A stretch of DNA of 64,000 bases from Arsukibacterium ikkense (GTDB lineage Bacteria > Pseudomonadota > Gammaproteobacteria > Enterobacterales > Alteromonadaceae). Of this stretch, positions 48,694-57,928 are shown in pieces (the stretch's first letter is position 1; every line of letters starts with the position of its first letter). The position numbers were made by a program, and so were the translations under genes. The stretch is taken from contig NZ_LAHO01000001.1 in assembly GCF_000987775.1 (NCBI RefSeq), forward strand, positions 186,001 to 250,000, written 5' to 3'. The notes below the pieces were generated by a model. It did not search any database. It saw only the letters and a program-made list of their open reading frames with translations, and had not been told where the DNA came from.

Positions 48694-50823
48694 GTGACTC
48701 CCATCGTAAAATCATTTCAGTTTGGCCAACATACCTTTACTTTAGAAACCGGCGTTATCGCCCGTCAGGCAGATGCCGCAGTGCTGGCCAGCCTGGGAGA
48801 TACTTCCGTTTTAGTAACAGTTGTTGGTAAAAAAGAACCTAAACCTGGTCAGGACTTCTTTCCGTTAACCGTAAACTACCAGGAAAAAATGTATGCAGCT
48901 GGCCGTATTCCGGGTGGCTTTTTTAAACGTGAAGGCCGGCCAAGTGAAGGTGAAACCTTAATTTGCCGCTTAATCGACCGTCCTATCCGGCCATTATTCC
49001 CGGAAGGCTTTACTAATGAAGTGCAGGTTATTGCCACTGTAGTGTCTGTACAGCCGGAAATTCAGCCAGATATCGTTGCCTTAATTGGTACTTCTGCAGC
49101 CTTAGCCTTGTCAGGTATTCCGTTTGCCGGCCCTATCGGTGCAGCCCGTGTTGGCTATATTAACAACCAGTATGTGTTAAACCCGTCAGAAGAAGAGCTG
49201 AAAAGCTCGAAACTGGATTTAGTGGTTGCCGGTACTCACAATGCAGTGTTAATGGTCGAATCGGAAGCCAACATTTTGTCAGAAGACGTGATGTTAGGCG
49301 CTGTCATGTATGGCCACGAGCAAATGCAAACAGCTATTAATGCCATTAATGAATTAGCCGCTGAAGGCGCAAAACCTGCCTGGAACTGGCAGGCACCTGC
49401 GAAGAACCTACCGTTAATCGCCAAAGTAGCAGAACTGGCGACAGCTGATATCAGCAGTGCTTATCAGATCACTGAAAAAGCCAAACGTTACGAGCGGATT
49501 GCGGAAATTAAAACCGCACTGCATGCTAAGTTAGCAGCAGAACTGGCAGAAGGCGAAGCGCTGGACCAAAATGAATTTGGCGATATTTTCCATGACCTGG
49601 AAAGTAAAGTGGTACGCAGCCGCATTACCAAAGGCGAGCCTCGCATTGACGGCCGTGACCCGGAGATGATCCGTGGTTTAAGCGTGATGACCGGCGTGTT
49701 ACCCCGTACCCATGGTTCATCATTGTTTACCCGTGGTGAAACCCAGGCGCTGGTTACCTGTACTTTAGGTACTGCCCGTGATGCCCAGAATATCGATGAC
49801 TTATTAAGTCAGAAAACCGATACCTTTATGCTGCACTATAATTTTCCTCCGTACTGTGTCGGTGAAACCGGTATGGTTGGCTCGCCTAAGCGCCGCGAAA
49901 TCGGCCACGGCCGTTTAGCCAAGCGCGGTGTGTTAGCAGTAATGCCTGATTTTGAAGACTTCCCGTACACAGTGCGCATTGTGTCTGAAATTACTGAATC
50001 TAACGGTTCAAGCTCAATGGCGTCAGTTTGTGGTTCGTCTTTAGCCCTGATGGACGCTGGTGTACCTATTAAAGCCTCAGTGGCCGGTATTGCCATGGGT
50101 CTGGTGAAAGAAGGCGACGACTTTGTGGTGTTGTCAGATATCTTAGGTGATGAAGATCACTTAGGCGATATGGACTTTAAAGTAGCGGGTACCACTGAAG
50201 GTATTACTGCACTGCAAATGGACATTAAAATCGACGGCATTACTCAGGAAATTATGCAAATTGCGTTAAAACAGGCCAAAGCCGCCCGTTTGCATATTCT
50301 GAACGTGATGGACCAGGCGATTAGCGGCCACCGTGAAGAAATGTCTGAGTACGCGCCGCGTATTTACACCATGAAGATTAATCCGGAGAAAATCCGTGAG
50401 GTTATCGGTAAAGGTGGTGCTGTTATTCGTCAGATCACTGAAGAGTCAGGTACTACTATTGAGCTGGAAGACGACGGCAGCATTAAAATTGCCGCGACCA
50501 CAGCCAAAGCTGCCCAGATTGCCATTGATAGAATTAACGCCATTACTGCTGACATTGAAGTAGGTGCGATTTATCAGGGTGAAGTAGTGCGGATTGTTGA
50601 CTTCGGTGCCTTTGTTAATGTGTTGCCAGGTAAAGATGGCTTAGTGCATATTTCGCAAATCTCTGATGAGCGGGTAAGCAATGTTGCTGAACACTTGCAG
50701 TTAGGCCAGAAAGTGGCCGTGAAAGTACTGGAAGTGGACAAGCAGGGCCGGGTACGGTTAAGTATTAAAGAAGCGAATACTAAACCAGCCGAAACGGCGG
50801 CCAATGCTGAGCAAGACGCTTAA
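48694..50823 (+). CDS. pnp: Polyribonucleotide nucleotidyltransferase (PNPase)
   Basis: A 709-residue exoribonuclease that degrades RNA from the 3' end with phosphate. Two RNase PH domains (about 5-215 and 310-540) flank a helical domain; a KH domain ([16 protein letters not shown]) and an S1 domain (about 620-690) follow. The start is GTG 48694 after AAGGA. Its length matches E. coli (711). The 139-nt leader could host the RNase III and PNPase autoregulation known in E. coli, but I see no clear double hairpin. Confidence 0.98.
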   Translation: MTPIVKSFQFGQHTFTLETGVIARQADAAVLASLGDTSVLVTVVGKKEPKPGQDFFPLTVNYQEKMYAAGRIPGGFFKREGRPSEGETLICRLIDRPIRPLFPEGFTNEVQVIATVVSVQPEIQPDIVALIGTSAALALSGIPFAGPIGAARVGYINNQYVLNPSEEELKSSKLDLVVAGTHNAVLMVESEANILSEDVMLGAVMYGHEQMQTAINAINELAAEGAKPAWNWQAPAKNLPLIAKVAELATADISSAYQITEKAKRYERIAEIKTALHAKLAAELAEGEALDQNEFGDIFHDLESKVVRSRITKGEPRIDGRDPEMIRGLSVMTGVLPRTHGSSLFTRGETQALVTCTLGTARDAQNIDDLLSQKTDTFMLHYNFPPYCVGETGMVGSPKRREIGHGRLAKRGVLAVMPDFEDFPYTVRIVSEITESNGSSSMASVCGSSLALMDAGVPIKASVAGIAMGLVKEGDDFVVLSDILGDEDHLGDMDFKVAGTTEGITALQMDIKIDGITQEIMQIALKQAKAARLHILNVMDQAISGHREEMSEYAPRIYTMKINPEKIREVIGKGGAVIRQITEESGTTIELEDDGSIKIAATTAKAAQIAIDRINAITADIEVGAIYQGEVVRIVDFGAFVNVLPGKDGLVHISQISDERVSNVAEHLQLGQKVAVKVLEVDKQGRVRLSIKEANTKPAETAANAEQDA

Positions 50824-50824
50824 G

Positions 50825-51724
50825 ATGTTAAGTGTTAAATCTGGTGTAACGGCGCTGATATTGGCGCTGTTAATAACCTTAAGCGGTTGTGCTTCCAGCC
50901 AACCGTCATCGTCTGCGGCCTGGCTTACGCCAGAGCCGCTGGCGGTACCTTATCGTACTGAACTGGCGATTGCCCGTTTAACCGAAATTCTACAACGTGC
51001 TGAGTTATCAGAAGAGCAGTCGGCACGCTTATACTATGACCGTGGTGTGATGTATGACAGTGTGGGATTGCGCTCCTTAGCCCGGCTGGATTTTATGCGG
51101 GCGCTGCGCTTTAAACCTGATATGGCCGATGCCTACAATTTTGTCGGTATTCATTACACTCTTAGCGGTAACTTCGATCAGGCTTATGAAGCCTTTGATT
51201 CAGCGCTGGAACTTGCGCCCGATTATGAATATGCCTATTTAAACCGCGGTATTGCTTTGTACTATGCTGGCAGGGCTGATTTAGCAGTACCGGATCTGCA
51301 GCAGTTTTTGCAGCTGCGACCGGCTGACCCCTATCGGGTGGTATGGTTGTATCTGGTGCAGTCAGACGTATCGGTTGCCACCGCCAGGCAAGGTTTAGTG
51401 GCAAATTTACCGCAATTAGATGCAACTGACTGGGCAACGAATATTCCGCGATTTTATAACGGTGAGCTGACTGAGCAGCAACTGTTACAGTCGGTACTTG
51501 ATGATTTAACCGGGCCACGGCTACTGGCAGAACGTTTATGCGAAGTGTACTTTTATCTGGCCAAGTGGCATGAAGCTCAGCAGCGCCCGGAGCAGGCATT
51601 TGAATATTATAAAAAAGTATTAGCAACCAATGTGTTTGAGTTTGTTGAGCACCGCTATGCCAGGCTGGAAATGGCCAGGTTAAGAGGTGAAGCACTGGCC
51701 GGTGAAACCGATGGTTTTCACTAA
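50825..51724 (+). CDS. nlpI: Lipoprotein NlpI
   Basis: A 299-residue outer-membrane lipoprotein with TPR repeats. The signal peptide ends in LSGC (Cys22). Repeats at about 55-155 include YNFVGIHYTLSGNFDQAYEAFDSALE and YAYLNRGIALYYAGRADLA, matching E. coli NlpI. It is an adaptor that regulates murein endopeptidases with the protease Prc. ATG 50825 is chosen for a normal signal peptide; ATG 50804, inside pnp, is the alternative. It directly follows pnp as in E. coli. Confidence 0.93.
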   Translation: MLSVKSGVTALILALLITLSGCASSQPSSSAAWLTPEPLAVPYRTELAIARLTEILQRAELSEEQSARLYYDRGVMYDSVGLRSLARLDFMRALRFKPDMADAYNFVGIHYTLSGNFDQAYEAFDSALELAPDYEYAYLNRGIALYYAGRADLAVPDLQQFLQLRPADPYRVVWLYLVQSDVSVATARQGLVANLPQLDATDWATNIPRFYNGELTEQQLLQSVLDDLTGPRLLAERLCEVYFYLAKWHEAQQRPEQAFEYYKKVLATNVFEFVEHRYARLEMARLRGEALAGETDGFH

Positions 51725-52904
51725 ACCGCGCTTGTGTCGTGTCACTAAAAGCCAGCTAGCTGGCTTTTTTGCATTTTTACTGTTGGGTTGCACCCCGCAG
51801 ACTGCGAATGACAGCCAGCAACAATTAATACAACAGGCAAAGACCGAACCCACTGCTGCCATGCAACTGGCCCGGCAACGCCTGGCCAGCAGTGAGCTTG
51901 ACAGCGCGTTACGCTGGTTCCGGCAGGCTGCATTGCTGGGGGACCCTGATGGTTTAAACCATGCTTTGCAGTTGCAACAGCGGCTGCAGGGACGGTTGGC
52001 CACGGCGCACTGGCTAGAGCGGCAATTAGTGGCTGAACAGTTAGCTGTAACGGCCATCAACGATAGCCAGCGGGCCACCCTGGGCTTATGGCATACTTCG
52101 TCATCCACCCTTGCCAATACCGGCTATCAGGCCGCCAGCGGCTGTCAACTGACGATACAGCCGGTTGTCAGCCAGCAAGCCGGTATGGCGCGGTGGCAGC
52201 ATTTAAACGCGGCCTGGGCGGTTGATCCGCTGCTGAGTCAGTTGCCGGTGTGTTTTAATGATGTGGTGCAAGTGCGCGCGACTGAGCTTAACTGTAGCGA
52301 CGATGCCGCTAAGCGCATTGAGTGTGATTATTCGGTATTAACCCGGCAGGTGTTAGCAGGCGAGTTCAGCCAGTTGCTGATTATTGCCGGTCAGGGGCTG
52401 GCCAGTTACAACAATGGCATAGTGCAACTGCCGGATACCGCCAGCCTGGCGTTATTGCAACATGAGTTTATGCATGCGCTGGGGTTTATTGATGAATATC
52501 CGTTAGCGAAAGCAGCCGCTGAAAAGCTGTGCCAGCCCGGCCATTTTGCCGCTAATTTGCTATTTGATAATAGTCCTGCCACCCTGGCAGCCTGGCAACA
52601 ACGGTGGCAAGTCAAGACTGCTGCATTGGAACTGACCGCGGTGGATACCTGTCAGGCAACCAGACAGCAGGCGTATCGGCTGGTAGCGGGGAGCAACCCT
52701 ATGCAGTCGTACCAGGCGGCGATGCCAGAGCTATACCAGCAACTGATGACTCAGGCACTGCAACAGCCGGAGCAAATTATGCCGGTACAGTATTATTTTG
52801 CCTATCTGGCGCGGCAGCAAGAGGCCTGGCAACAATGGCATGCGCTGATGCAGCTTGCCGCCAGCCATGGTTATGATGAAGCCATTAGTGCACTGCAGTT
52901 GTAA
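51711..52904 (+). CDS. Putative metallopeptidase-like lipoprotein
   Basis: I cannot name the family. A 397-residue protein with an Arg/Lys-rich start and a lipobox LLLGC near residue 24. Residues 30-110 look helical, TPR/Sel1-like. His251-Glu252-x-x-His255 lies in LLQHEFMHALGFIDEY; HExxHxxGxxDEY resembles zinc endopeptidases of the M64 type. It overlaps the 3' end of nlpI by 14 nt, and the nlpI terminator hairpin falls inside its signal-peptide codons. ATG 51687 is a possible earlier start. Peptidase activity is inferred from the motif alone. Confidence 0.7.
   Translation: MVFTKPRLCRVTKSQLAGFFAFLLLGCTPQTANDSQQQLIQQAKTEPTAAMQLARQRLASSELDSALRWFRQAALLGDPDGLNHALQLQQRLQGRLATAHWLERQLVAEQLAVTAINDSQRATLGLWHTSSSTLANTGYQAASGCQLTIQPVVSQQAGMARWQHLNAAWAVDPLLSQLPVCFNDVVQVRATELNCSDDAAKRIECDYSVLTRQVLAGEFSQLLIIAGQGLASYNNGIVQLPDTASLALLQHEFMHALGFIDEYPLAKAAAEKLCQPGHFAANLLFDNSPATLAAWQQRWQVKTAALELTAVDTCQATRQQAYRLVAGSNPMQSYQAAMPELYQQLMTQALQQPEQIMPVQYYFAYLARQQEAWQQWHALMQLAASHGYDEAISALQL
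51747..51770 (+). terminator. Terminator-like palindrome inside signal-peptide codons
   Basis: AAAAGCCAGCT and AGCTGGCTTTT form a perfect 22-nt palindrome with extra T after it. It lies 22 nt past the nlpI stop but also within codons about 13-20 of the next lipoprotein gene. Confidence 0.75.
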
Positions 52905-52923
52905 GCAGGTAACTGGCCTGGTG

Positions 52924-53280
52924 TTAGTCTGCCGATAAATCGGACAGCTCGCGACTCAGCAGCTGGCTGTCACCTAAGTTAAGTTCGATAAGTCGTTTCA
53001 GGTGGCCGGCGCTTTCCAAATCAATTTTCACGCAGTGCAGGCCCAGCATATCGTCGTGCTGATGGGCAATACTGACCTGCATACTGAAATCCAGTGGGTA
53101 ATCGCTTAAATGCACCCGCAAGGTCAGTGGGCCCGACACCGCAGGGCCCCAACTTACCGGTACAGTTACCAGAGCACCTTTTAACGATAAGTCGATAACC
53201 TGTGTCGGATAGCTGTAATCAGTGGTTTCTAAATGAGCTTTGCCCTGAAAGTTCACCCGGCTAAAACGTCGTTGCTCCAT
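52924..53280 (-). CDS. PilZ-domain c-di-GMP-binding protein
   Basis: A 118-residue stand-alone PilZ domain. The c-di-GMP motifs are RRFSR at residues 3-7 and DLSLKGAL at about 30-37 (DxSxxG). A GGGGGATAT ribosome site precedes the ATG. It probably changes partner binding when c-di-GMP rises. The diguanylate cyclase at 8349-9974 is one possible source of the signal, but there is no direct link. Confidence 0.85.
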   Translation of the reverse strand: MEQRRFSRVNFQGKAHLETTDYSYPTQVIDLSLKGALVTVPVSWGPAVSGPLTLRVHLSDYPLDFSMQVSIAHQHDDMLGLHCVKIDLESAGHLKRLIELNLGDSQLLSRELSDLSAD

Positions 53281-53358
53281 ATATCCCCCTAAGCATTACT
53301 GCAGCAAGTGTAGCTGTTATAGCCTTAAATAGCACCGCCAAGCAGACAACTGGATAAA

Positions 53359-53385
53359 TTAAAAAAGGCTGCAATATGCAGCCTT
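53359..53385 (-). terminator. Minus-strand terminator of the toxin/immunity cluster
   Basis: On the minus strand AAGGCTGCA and TGCAGCCTT pair around TAT and run into TTTTTT. It is 197 nt downstream of the last minus-strand gene. Confidence 0.75.
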
Positions 53386-53581
53386 GATCGTTGGTAAGCG
53401 TAGCGTATTAACTAACTTCAGTGAATAACATTGCTAATTTGTATTAGTAAGAGTAGTGGTAGTCTTCCTCTACAACCTTTACCCGACGTGTTCCCGCAGA
53501 TTCAGACCTGGCTCAACAGTTGCTAAGCACTCTGGCCAAAGTAGAACGCTGTTCGTGCAAGATTTGCTAAACTGCATTTGA
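53386..53581 (-). other. Non-coding gap with a possible gene tail
   Basis: No full gene is seen. On the minus strand a short open frame (about 53448-53515) reads SESAGTRRVKVVEEDY and ends in TAA after HYSY. The composition looks like the C-terminus of a real protein, with a stop just before it. It may be a relic of a gene displaced by the toxin cluster. Confidence 0.3.
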
Positions 53582-54118
53582 TTATGGTTGTTCACCTGGT
53601 TGAAAATGTTTAAGCAGCCATCTTTCGTCAATTGGCCCGGTGATACTCTCCTTCAACGGTTGGCCTGGCTTCCAAAAATCCATAAAAGTCAGGTATATGT
53701 TTGTCGCCCGATAATCTGTTTTTTTCCACAGTTCAAAATAGTGATGTTTTAGCTCCGGCTCGATATAGTCCATAAATGCTTCTCGAATGCCGTCCATATC
53801 CTTGCTTAGGCTTCTGAAGTTTCCAGCGTCAGCCATAACATAGGAAAAATCACCTTGTCGTGCTTTTTCGAGAGCTTCAAGCATTCCTTGCTTCATCCCT
53901 AAAAAGTTTGGTTTGACTTTCAGATGCCATAATTCTGCGTCCTTTTTAACCTCAGCGTAATTTGCAACATTTATTGGTTTTACTGGCAGAGCATCATAGT
54001 GCTCGAGTGCTAAAAGACCAGTGTCGATAAACTGTGTAAAGTCTTCAACAAATTGCTCTGTGTATTCAAGTGACGAAAACAACCGGATCAGTAATTTCTC
54101 TTGTAATTCAGGTGTCAT
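53582..54118 (-). CDS. Uncharacterised protein, candidate immunity protein
   Basis: I do not recognise this family. A 178-residue, mostly helical soluble protein without a signal peptide, rich in acidic and aromatic residues (EYTEQFVEDFTQFIDTG, ELKHHYFELWKK). It is the last of three minus-strand genes behind a probable RES toxin. Small, acidic, family-less proteins in that place are often immunity proteins. The base composition is poorer in GC than flanking genes, which suggests transfer. Confidence 0.65.
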   Translation of the reverse strand: MTPELQEKLLIRLFSSLEYTEQFVEDFTQFIDTGLLALEHYDALPVKPINVANYAEVKKDAELWHLKVKPNFLGMKQGMLEALEKARQGDFSYVMADAGNFRSLSKDMDGIREAFMDYIEPELKHHYFELWKKTDYRATNIYLTFMDFWKPGQPLKESITGPIDERWLLKHFQPGEQP

Positions 54119-54166
54119 CTTTAATCCTCCCCTACAGCAAAGAGGGGAGTGAATGAGAGTTGCAAG

Positions 54167-54583
54167 CTAGTCTAGCCACCATATTAACTCGTTGTTGCGT
54201 TCCTCTAATTCAGCTTCCTGGCTTTCATCAAACTCTGTTCCATCTTCAAAACGTGGGAAGTTGACATTATTAACAAACAAGTCGAAATGATCTGAACCGC
54301 ATTCTGGACAGTTTGGTTGAGAGTTTAAGTAACGAGTAATTTTCTGCTTGTAATAAGCCGTGTAATTTGCACCAGACTCAGGCACATGTGCGGGTTTGGG
54401 CTCGTTCAAAATCGAATTTTCTCGCGGGTTTTGCCAGACAATGGCATTACATTTAGAACATTGGGCACCTACAGCATTCGCCGTTTCCCACAAAAAGTAA
54501 CAAAGGCCATGATTCTTCATACCTTTAACGTATGCAGGTATAACACCAACAGTATTTGCATTAATTTTCTTTAAATGGTTCAT
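54167..54583 (-). CDS. Zinc-ribbon-like protein, candidate immunity protein
   Basis: A 138-residue soluble protein. CSKC near residues 42-45 and CPEC near 96-99 form two CxxC knuckles that could bind one zinc. The C-terminal end is very acidic (DESQEAELEERNNEL). It starts 10 nt after the toxin gene stop and is the nearest candidate for the cognate immunity protein. Family unknown to me. GC content is low, as in the toxin's C-terminal part. Confidence 0.65.
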   Translation of the reverse strand: MNHLKKINANTVGVIPAYVKGMKNHGLCYFLWETANAVGAQCSKCNAIVWQNPRENSILNEPKPAHVPESGANYTAYYKQKITRYLNSQPNCPECGSDHFDLFVNNVNFPRFEDGTEFDESQEAELEERNNELIWWLD

Positions 54584-54593
54584 TCAAATGCCC

Positions 54594-55634
54594 TTACTTA
54601 ATTGGTTTGTTGATGATTGGCGTAATTTTAGCTTTATCGAAGCGGCCGCCAAACAAAACTACAGCTTTGTTGCTGCCTTCTTTTCGGGTGCTGTTATACA
54701 GAATTCCTTTGTAGCCTGCATTATAAGCCTGATTAGCTACTTGGTTAGTGTATGCGTAAACCTTTTTCTGTTGTACAGGATTATCTACCTTTTGATTTAA
54801 CTTTGCTAAATCAACATTCATACTCTTAGCGACTTCTTGGTCTGTTAAATCTAGGATGCCATCAATTTCTACCCCCCCTACAAACAGCGATTTACCACTG
54901 ATATTTTTTCTGACTTCAAAATAAGATGTAGTTACGTTCTCTCCAAAATAAACGTCATTTCCAGTATTTCTGAATGATGGGTCAGAAAACCGATATTGTG
55001 CGGTTGGATTTGTGCTCAATGGGTCAAAAGCGGAATCATATATTTTATGAGCGTCCATTTTTACATTCGCGCCAGTTCCCGAAATTATTTTTGGCTCACC
55101 AGTACTAGTGTTCTGGGCCTCATGCACCGCTGCTTTGGCTGCTACTGGCTGGACTGCTGTGGTACTGCCGCCTTTGGGTTTGCTGGCGTTGCTGGTAGTT
55201 GAAGGGGCTGCGCTTACACTGCCGCCAGCCGCGGGCGTGCTACCTGCCATTACGTAAGGGCCTGTGTGTTCTGGTGGCTTAGCCCAGCCATCGGTCAGGC
55301 GCCAGGCCCGCAATTCGCCGCGCTGAAATAAGTCAATCAGCTCATTGACCAGCCGGTCGGTACTCAGGCCGGATAAATCGGTAACCCAGGGTTTGGCGTA
55401 GCGGTACAGGTCGCGCATAATGCTATCTTGCTGCCAGTGGGGTTCTATATCATATAGAAAATAGCGGCCGTAAATATCATCGGCGGCATTTCGTACCCAG
55501 GCACTGTCTGGCATATCAACATAGGTCATTGGGTTTTTACTGACAAAAAACAATTCGCCCCATCTGCCATAAAACAATCTGCCGTCAAATAACAGTGGCT
55601 TTAAATCTGCAGGGATTTCGGCTTCGATCCACAT
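54594..55634 (-). CDS. Probable polymorphic toxin with C-terminal RES (NAD-degrading) domain
   Basis: A 346-residue modular protein without a signal peptide. Residues 1-125 form an uncharacterised N-terminal domain (YFLYDIEPHW, DLFQRGELRAWRL), then a Pro/Ala/Ser/Thr-rich linker (about 128-185). Residues 205-335 resemble RES domains: Arg215 (QYRFSD), Glu240 (YFEVR) and Ser315 (GILYNSTR) match the Arg-Glu-Ser triad that names the family. RES toxins degrade NAD+. By analogy it would be a contact-delivered effector or intracellular toxin; no VgrG, Hcp, PAAR or TssX gene is in the window. ATG 55634 follows AGGTGA; GTG 55643 is the alternative. The C-terminal part is visibly poorer in GC than the N-terminal part. 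Confidence 0.7.
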   Translation of the reverse strand: MWIEAEIPADLKPLLFDGRLFYGRWGELFFVSKNPMTYVDMPDSAWVRNAADDIYGRYFLYDIEPHWQQDSIMRDLYRYAKPWVTDLSGLSTDRLVNELIDLFQRGELRAWRLTDGWAKPPEHTGPYVMAGSTPAAGGSVSAAPSTTSNASKPKGGSTTAVQPVAAKAAVHEAQNTSTGEPKIISGTGANVKMDAHKIYDSAFDPLSTNPTAQYRFSDPSFRNTGNDVYFGENVTTSYFEVRKNISGKSLFVGGVEIDGILDLTDQEVAKSMNVDLAKLNQKVDNPVQQKKVYAYTNQVANQAYNAGYKGILYNSTRKEGSNKAVVLFGGRFDKAKITPIINKPIK

Positions 55635-55746
55635 CCATGTCACCTGTATTTATTTACTGCCAGCATGGCAATGGTTAACGATTATTTAAATAATTGTGCA
55701 TTTTGTTTTCTTGGGTGCGGTTTGTCAATGGAAAAACGTGACTCAG

Positions 55747-55775
55747 AAAAAAAGCCAGCGGTGTAGTGCTGGCTT
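55747..55775 (-). terminator. Minus-strand terminator after lipA
   Basis: On the minus strand AAGCCAGC and GCTGGCTT pair around an 8-nt loop and run into a T-tract. It lies about 55 nt past the lipA stop and ends the cell-wall/lipoate block. Confidence 0.85.
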
Positions 55776-55828
55776 CTAGATGGATAGCATTAGCAATGTA
55801 GGCATTAATTCTATGTCGCAGCTAAATG

Positions 55829-56794
55829 TTAGCTGACTTCTTCGCCGGCTGCCTGGCGGTCGGCATGATAGCTGGAGCGCACGAACGGGCCGCAGGCGGC
55901 GTGTTTAAAGCCGATGCTGTTGGCAAAGTGTTTAATCTCATCAAACTCGGCCGGCGGCATATAGCGCTTAACCGGTAAGTGATGTTTGCTCGGTTGTAAG
56001 TACTGGCCGACGGTCAGCATGTCCACATCGTGCTCGCGTAAGTCTTGCAATACTTGCAGCAGTTCTTCGGTGGTTTCACCCAGGCCTACCATCAGGCCGG
56101 ATTTAGTCGATACCTGCGGGTGCGCCGCTTTAAAGCGCTGCAGTAAGGTCAGTGACCATTTATAGTCGGCACCCGGCCGAGCCAGCTTGTACAGGCGTGG
56201 CGCGGTTTCCAGGTTGTGGTTAAACACATCTGGCGGGCTTTTACTGAGTATTTCCAGCGCCACATCCATCCGGCCACGAAAATCGGGTACCAGTACTTCA
56301 ATCTTGATATCCGGGCTGTATTTACGAATGGCACTGATGCAATCAGCAAAGTGCTGGGCACCGCCGTCACGTAAGTCATCGCGGTCTACCGAGGTGATCA
56401 CCACGTATTTTAATTGCATATCGCGAATGGTCATTGCCAGTTTCTCTGGCTCTTCGGCATTGGGTGGCAGCGGCCGGCCGTGTGCCACGTCACAAAACGG
56501 GCAGCGACGGGTGCAAATGGCGCCGAGGATCATAAAGGTCGCGGTGCCATGGTTAAAACACTCTGGCAGGTTAGGGCAGGCCGCTTCTTCGCACACCGAG
56601 TGCAGACCATGCTTGCGCATGGCGCCTTTGATCTGATCTATGCGCTCGGTGGTTTTTGGCAGTTTTATTTTTAACCAGGATGGCTTACGCAGCATTTCAT
56701 CAGGTTCGGTTGGCAGTACCTTTACCGGAATTAACGCCATTTTATCGGCGTCACGTAATTTAACACCAGGTTCCATACGCGCTGTTTTAGTCAT
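55829..56794 (-). CDS. lipA: Lipoyl synthase
   Basis: A 321-residue radical-SAM enzyme inserting two sulfurs into protein-bound octanoate. The radical cluster Cys are 94, 98 and 101 (CTRRCPFC); the auxiliary sulfur-donor cluster Cys are 68, 73 and 79. The closing motif FVRSSYHAD is present with its conserved Arg-Ser-Ser. It overlaps lipB by 8 nt, so translation is coupled. Confidence 0.98.
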   Translation of the reverse strand: MTKTARMEPGVKLRDADKMALIPVKVLPTEPDEMLRKPSWLKIKLPKTTERIDQIKGAMRKHGLHSVCEEAACPNLPECFNHGTATFMILGAICTRRCPFCDVAHGRPLPPNAEEPEKLAMTIRDMQLKYVVITSVDRDDLRDGGAQHFADCISAIRKYSPDIKIEVLVPDFRGRMDVALEILSKSPPDVFNHNLETAPRLYKLARPGADYKWSLTLLQRFKAAHPQVSTKSGLMVGLGETTEELLQVLQDLREHDVDMLTVGQYLQPSKHHLPVKRYMPPAEFDEIKHFANSIGFKHAACGPFVRSSYHADRQAAGEEVS

Positions 56795-57449
56795 ATTGCC
56801 ACTCTAATCCTGTTTTAACACTTAATTCGGATACGGCCAGTAGCCGTTGGAAGATGTTGCTGATCTCAGCTTTGGCCTGGCTAATGCTCTGTGGCCCACC
56901 AAAATCTTTACTCTGGACCATTTGCATGCCAGCGTAACCGCAGGGGTTAATCCGGCTAAAGGGGCTGAGATCCATATCGACATTTAATGCCAGGCCGTGA
57001 AAGGTACAGCCTTTGCGTACCCTTAAACCGAGCGAGGCCACTTTTTTGCCGTCAATATATACGCCTGGCGCATCAGGCCGGGCGTTGCCACTAATGCCGT
57101 GTTGTGCTAACAGTTCAATTAATACCTGTTCCAGCAGGGTAACCAGCTCGCGTACGCCGAGCTTACGGCGTTTAATGTCCAGCAGCACGTAAACCACGAG
57201 CTGGCCCGGGCCATGGTATGTTACCTGGCCACCCCGGTCGACTTTAACCACCGGAATATCGCCTGGCAGCAACAGATGTTCGGCTTTGCCAGCCTGGCCC
57301 TGAGTAAACACCGCCGGGTGTTCTAACAGCCATAGCTCATCAGGGGTTTGCTCATCGCGTTTATCGGTAAAACGCTGCATCGCATGCCACACCTGGGTGT
57401 AGTCCTGGCTACCCAGATCGCGGATCACGAGTTGTTGGCTTAAGCTCAC
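56787..57449 (-). CDS. lipB: Octanoyl-[acyl-carrier-protein]-protein N-octanoyltransferase
   Basis: A 220-residue enzyme moving octanoate from ACP to lipoyl domains, the step before LipA. Catalytic Lys and Cys are in GKKVASLG and [24 protein letters not shown] is the family signature. The start is GTG 57449 after GGAG. It precedes lipA in the same transcript. Confidence 0.97.
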   Translation of the reverse strand: MSLSQQLVIRDLGSQDYTQVWHAMQRFTDKRDEQTPDELWLLEHPAVFTQGQAGKAEHLLLPGDIPVVKVDRGGQVTYHGPGQLVVYVLLDIKRRKLGVRELVTLLEQVLIELLAQHGISGNARPDAPGVYIDGKKVASLGLRVRKGCTFHGLALNVDMDLSPFSRINPCGYAGMQMVQSKDFGGPQSISQAKAEISNIFQRLLAVSELSVKTGLEWQYD

Positions 57450-57514
57450 GGTATACTCCGCTGAAAAACGCTCTGCATTATAGCGATTTGTGCTGCCAAA
57501 GCGAGTTCAGACCA

Positions 57515-57796
57515 TTAAAGAACGTAACGAACCAGCTCAATTTTGCCAAGCTCAGTGTACAGCAATTCAATATGATCCTTGCTGGTCACCGTGACTTTTA
57601 CCGACACCGAATGGTAGTTGCCTTTGGTGCTGGGCTTAACATTGGGGCTGTAATCGGTAGCATCAGTATGGCGGCAGATCACGCTCATTACGTCGTCTAC
57701 CAGCGTCGGTTCTGCCAGGCCTAACACTTTAAAGTTAAACTGACAGGGAAACTCCAGATACTGATCAAATTTGGTGTCTTTTACTTCATTAGCCAT
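57515..57796 (-). CDS. ybeD: YbeD/DUF493 family protein
   Basis: A 93-residue protein matching E. coli YbeD, with [19 protein letters not shown] and [12 protein letters not shown]. The fold resembles an ACT-like regulatory domain, but the ligand and function are unknown. It lies between dacA and lipB, the usual place. Confidence 0.95.
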   Translation of the reverse strand: MANEVKDTKFDQYLEFPCQFNFKVLGLAEPTLVDDVMSVICRHTDATDYSPNVKPSTKGNYHSVSVKVTVTSKDHIELLYTELGKIELVRYVL

Positions 57797-57880
57797 ACGC
57801 TTACTCTCATTGACGCTATTGCTGCTGTTCCGCGCACCCGCTTTATACCCCAGGCACGCTATTAACAGGTGTATTGTAAC

Positions 57881-57904
57881 AAAAAATCCCGGCAGCTGCC
57901 GGGA
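57881..57904 (-). terminator. Minus-strand terminator after dacA
   Basis: TCCCGGCAG-CTGCCGGGA is a perfect 18-nt palindrome which on the minus strand is followed by TTTTTTGTT. It lies 24 nt past the dacA stop codon. Confidence 0.85.
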
Positions 57905-57928
57905 CTTGTCGTAAAGCGGGTAACTGGT

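Noticed and set aside
53582..55634. Type VI secretion locus
   Set aside because: The toxin looks like a delivered effector, but no Hcp, VgrG, PAAR, sheath or baseplate gene is in the window.
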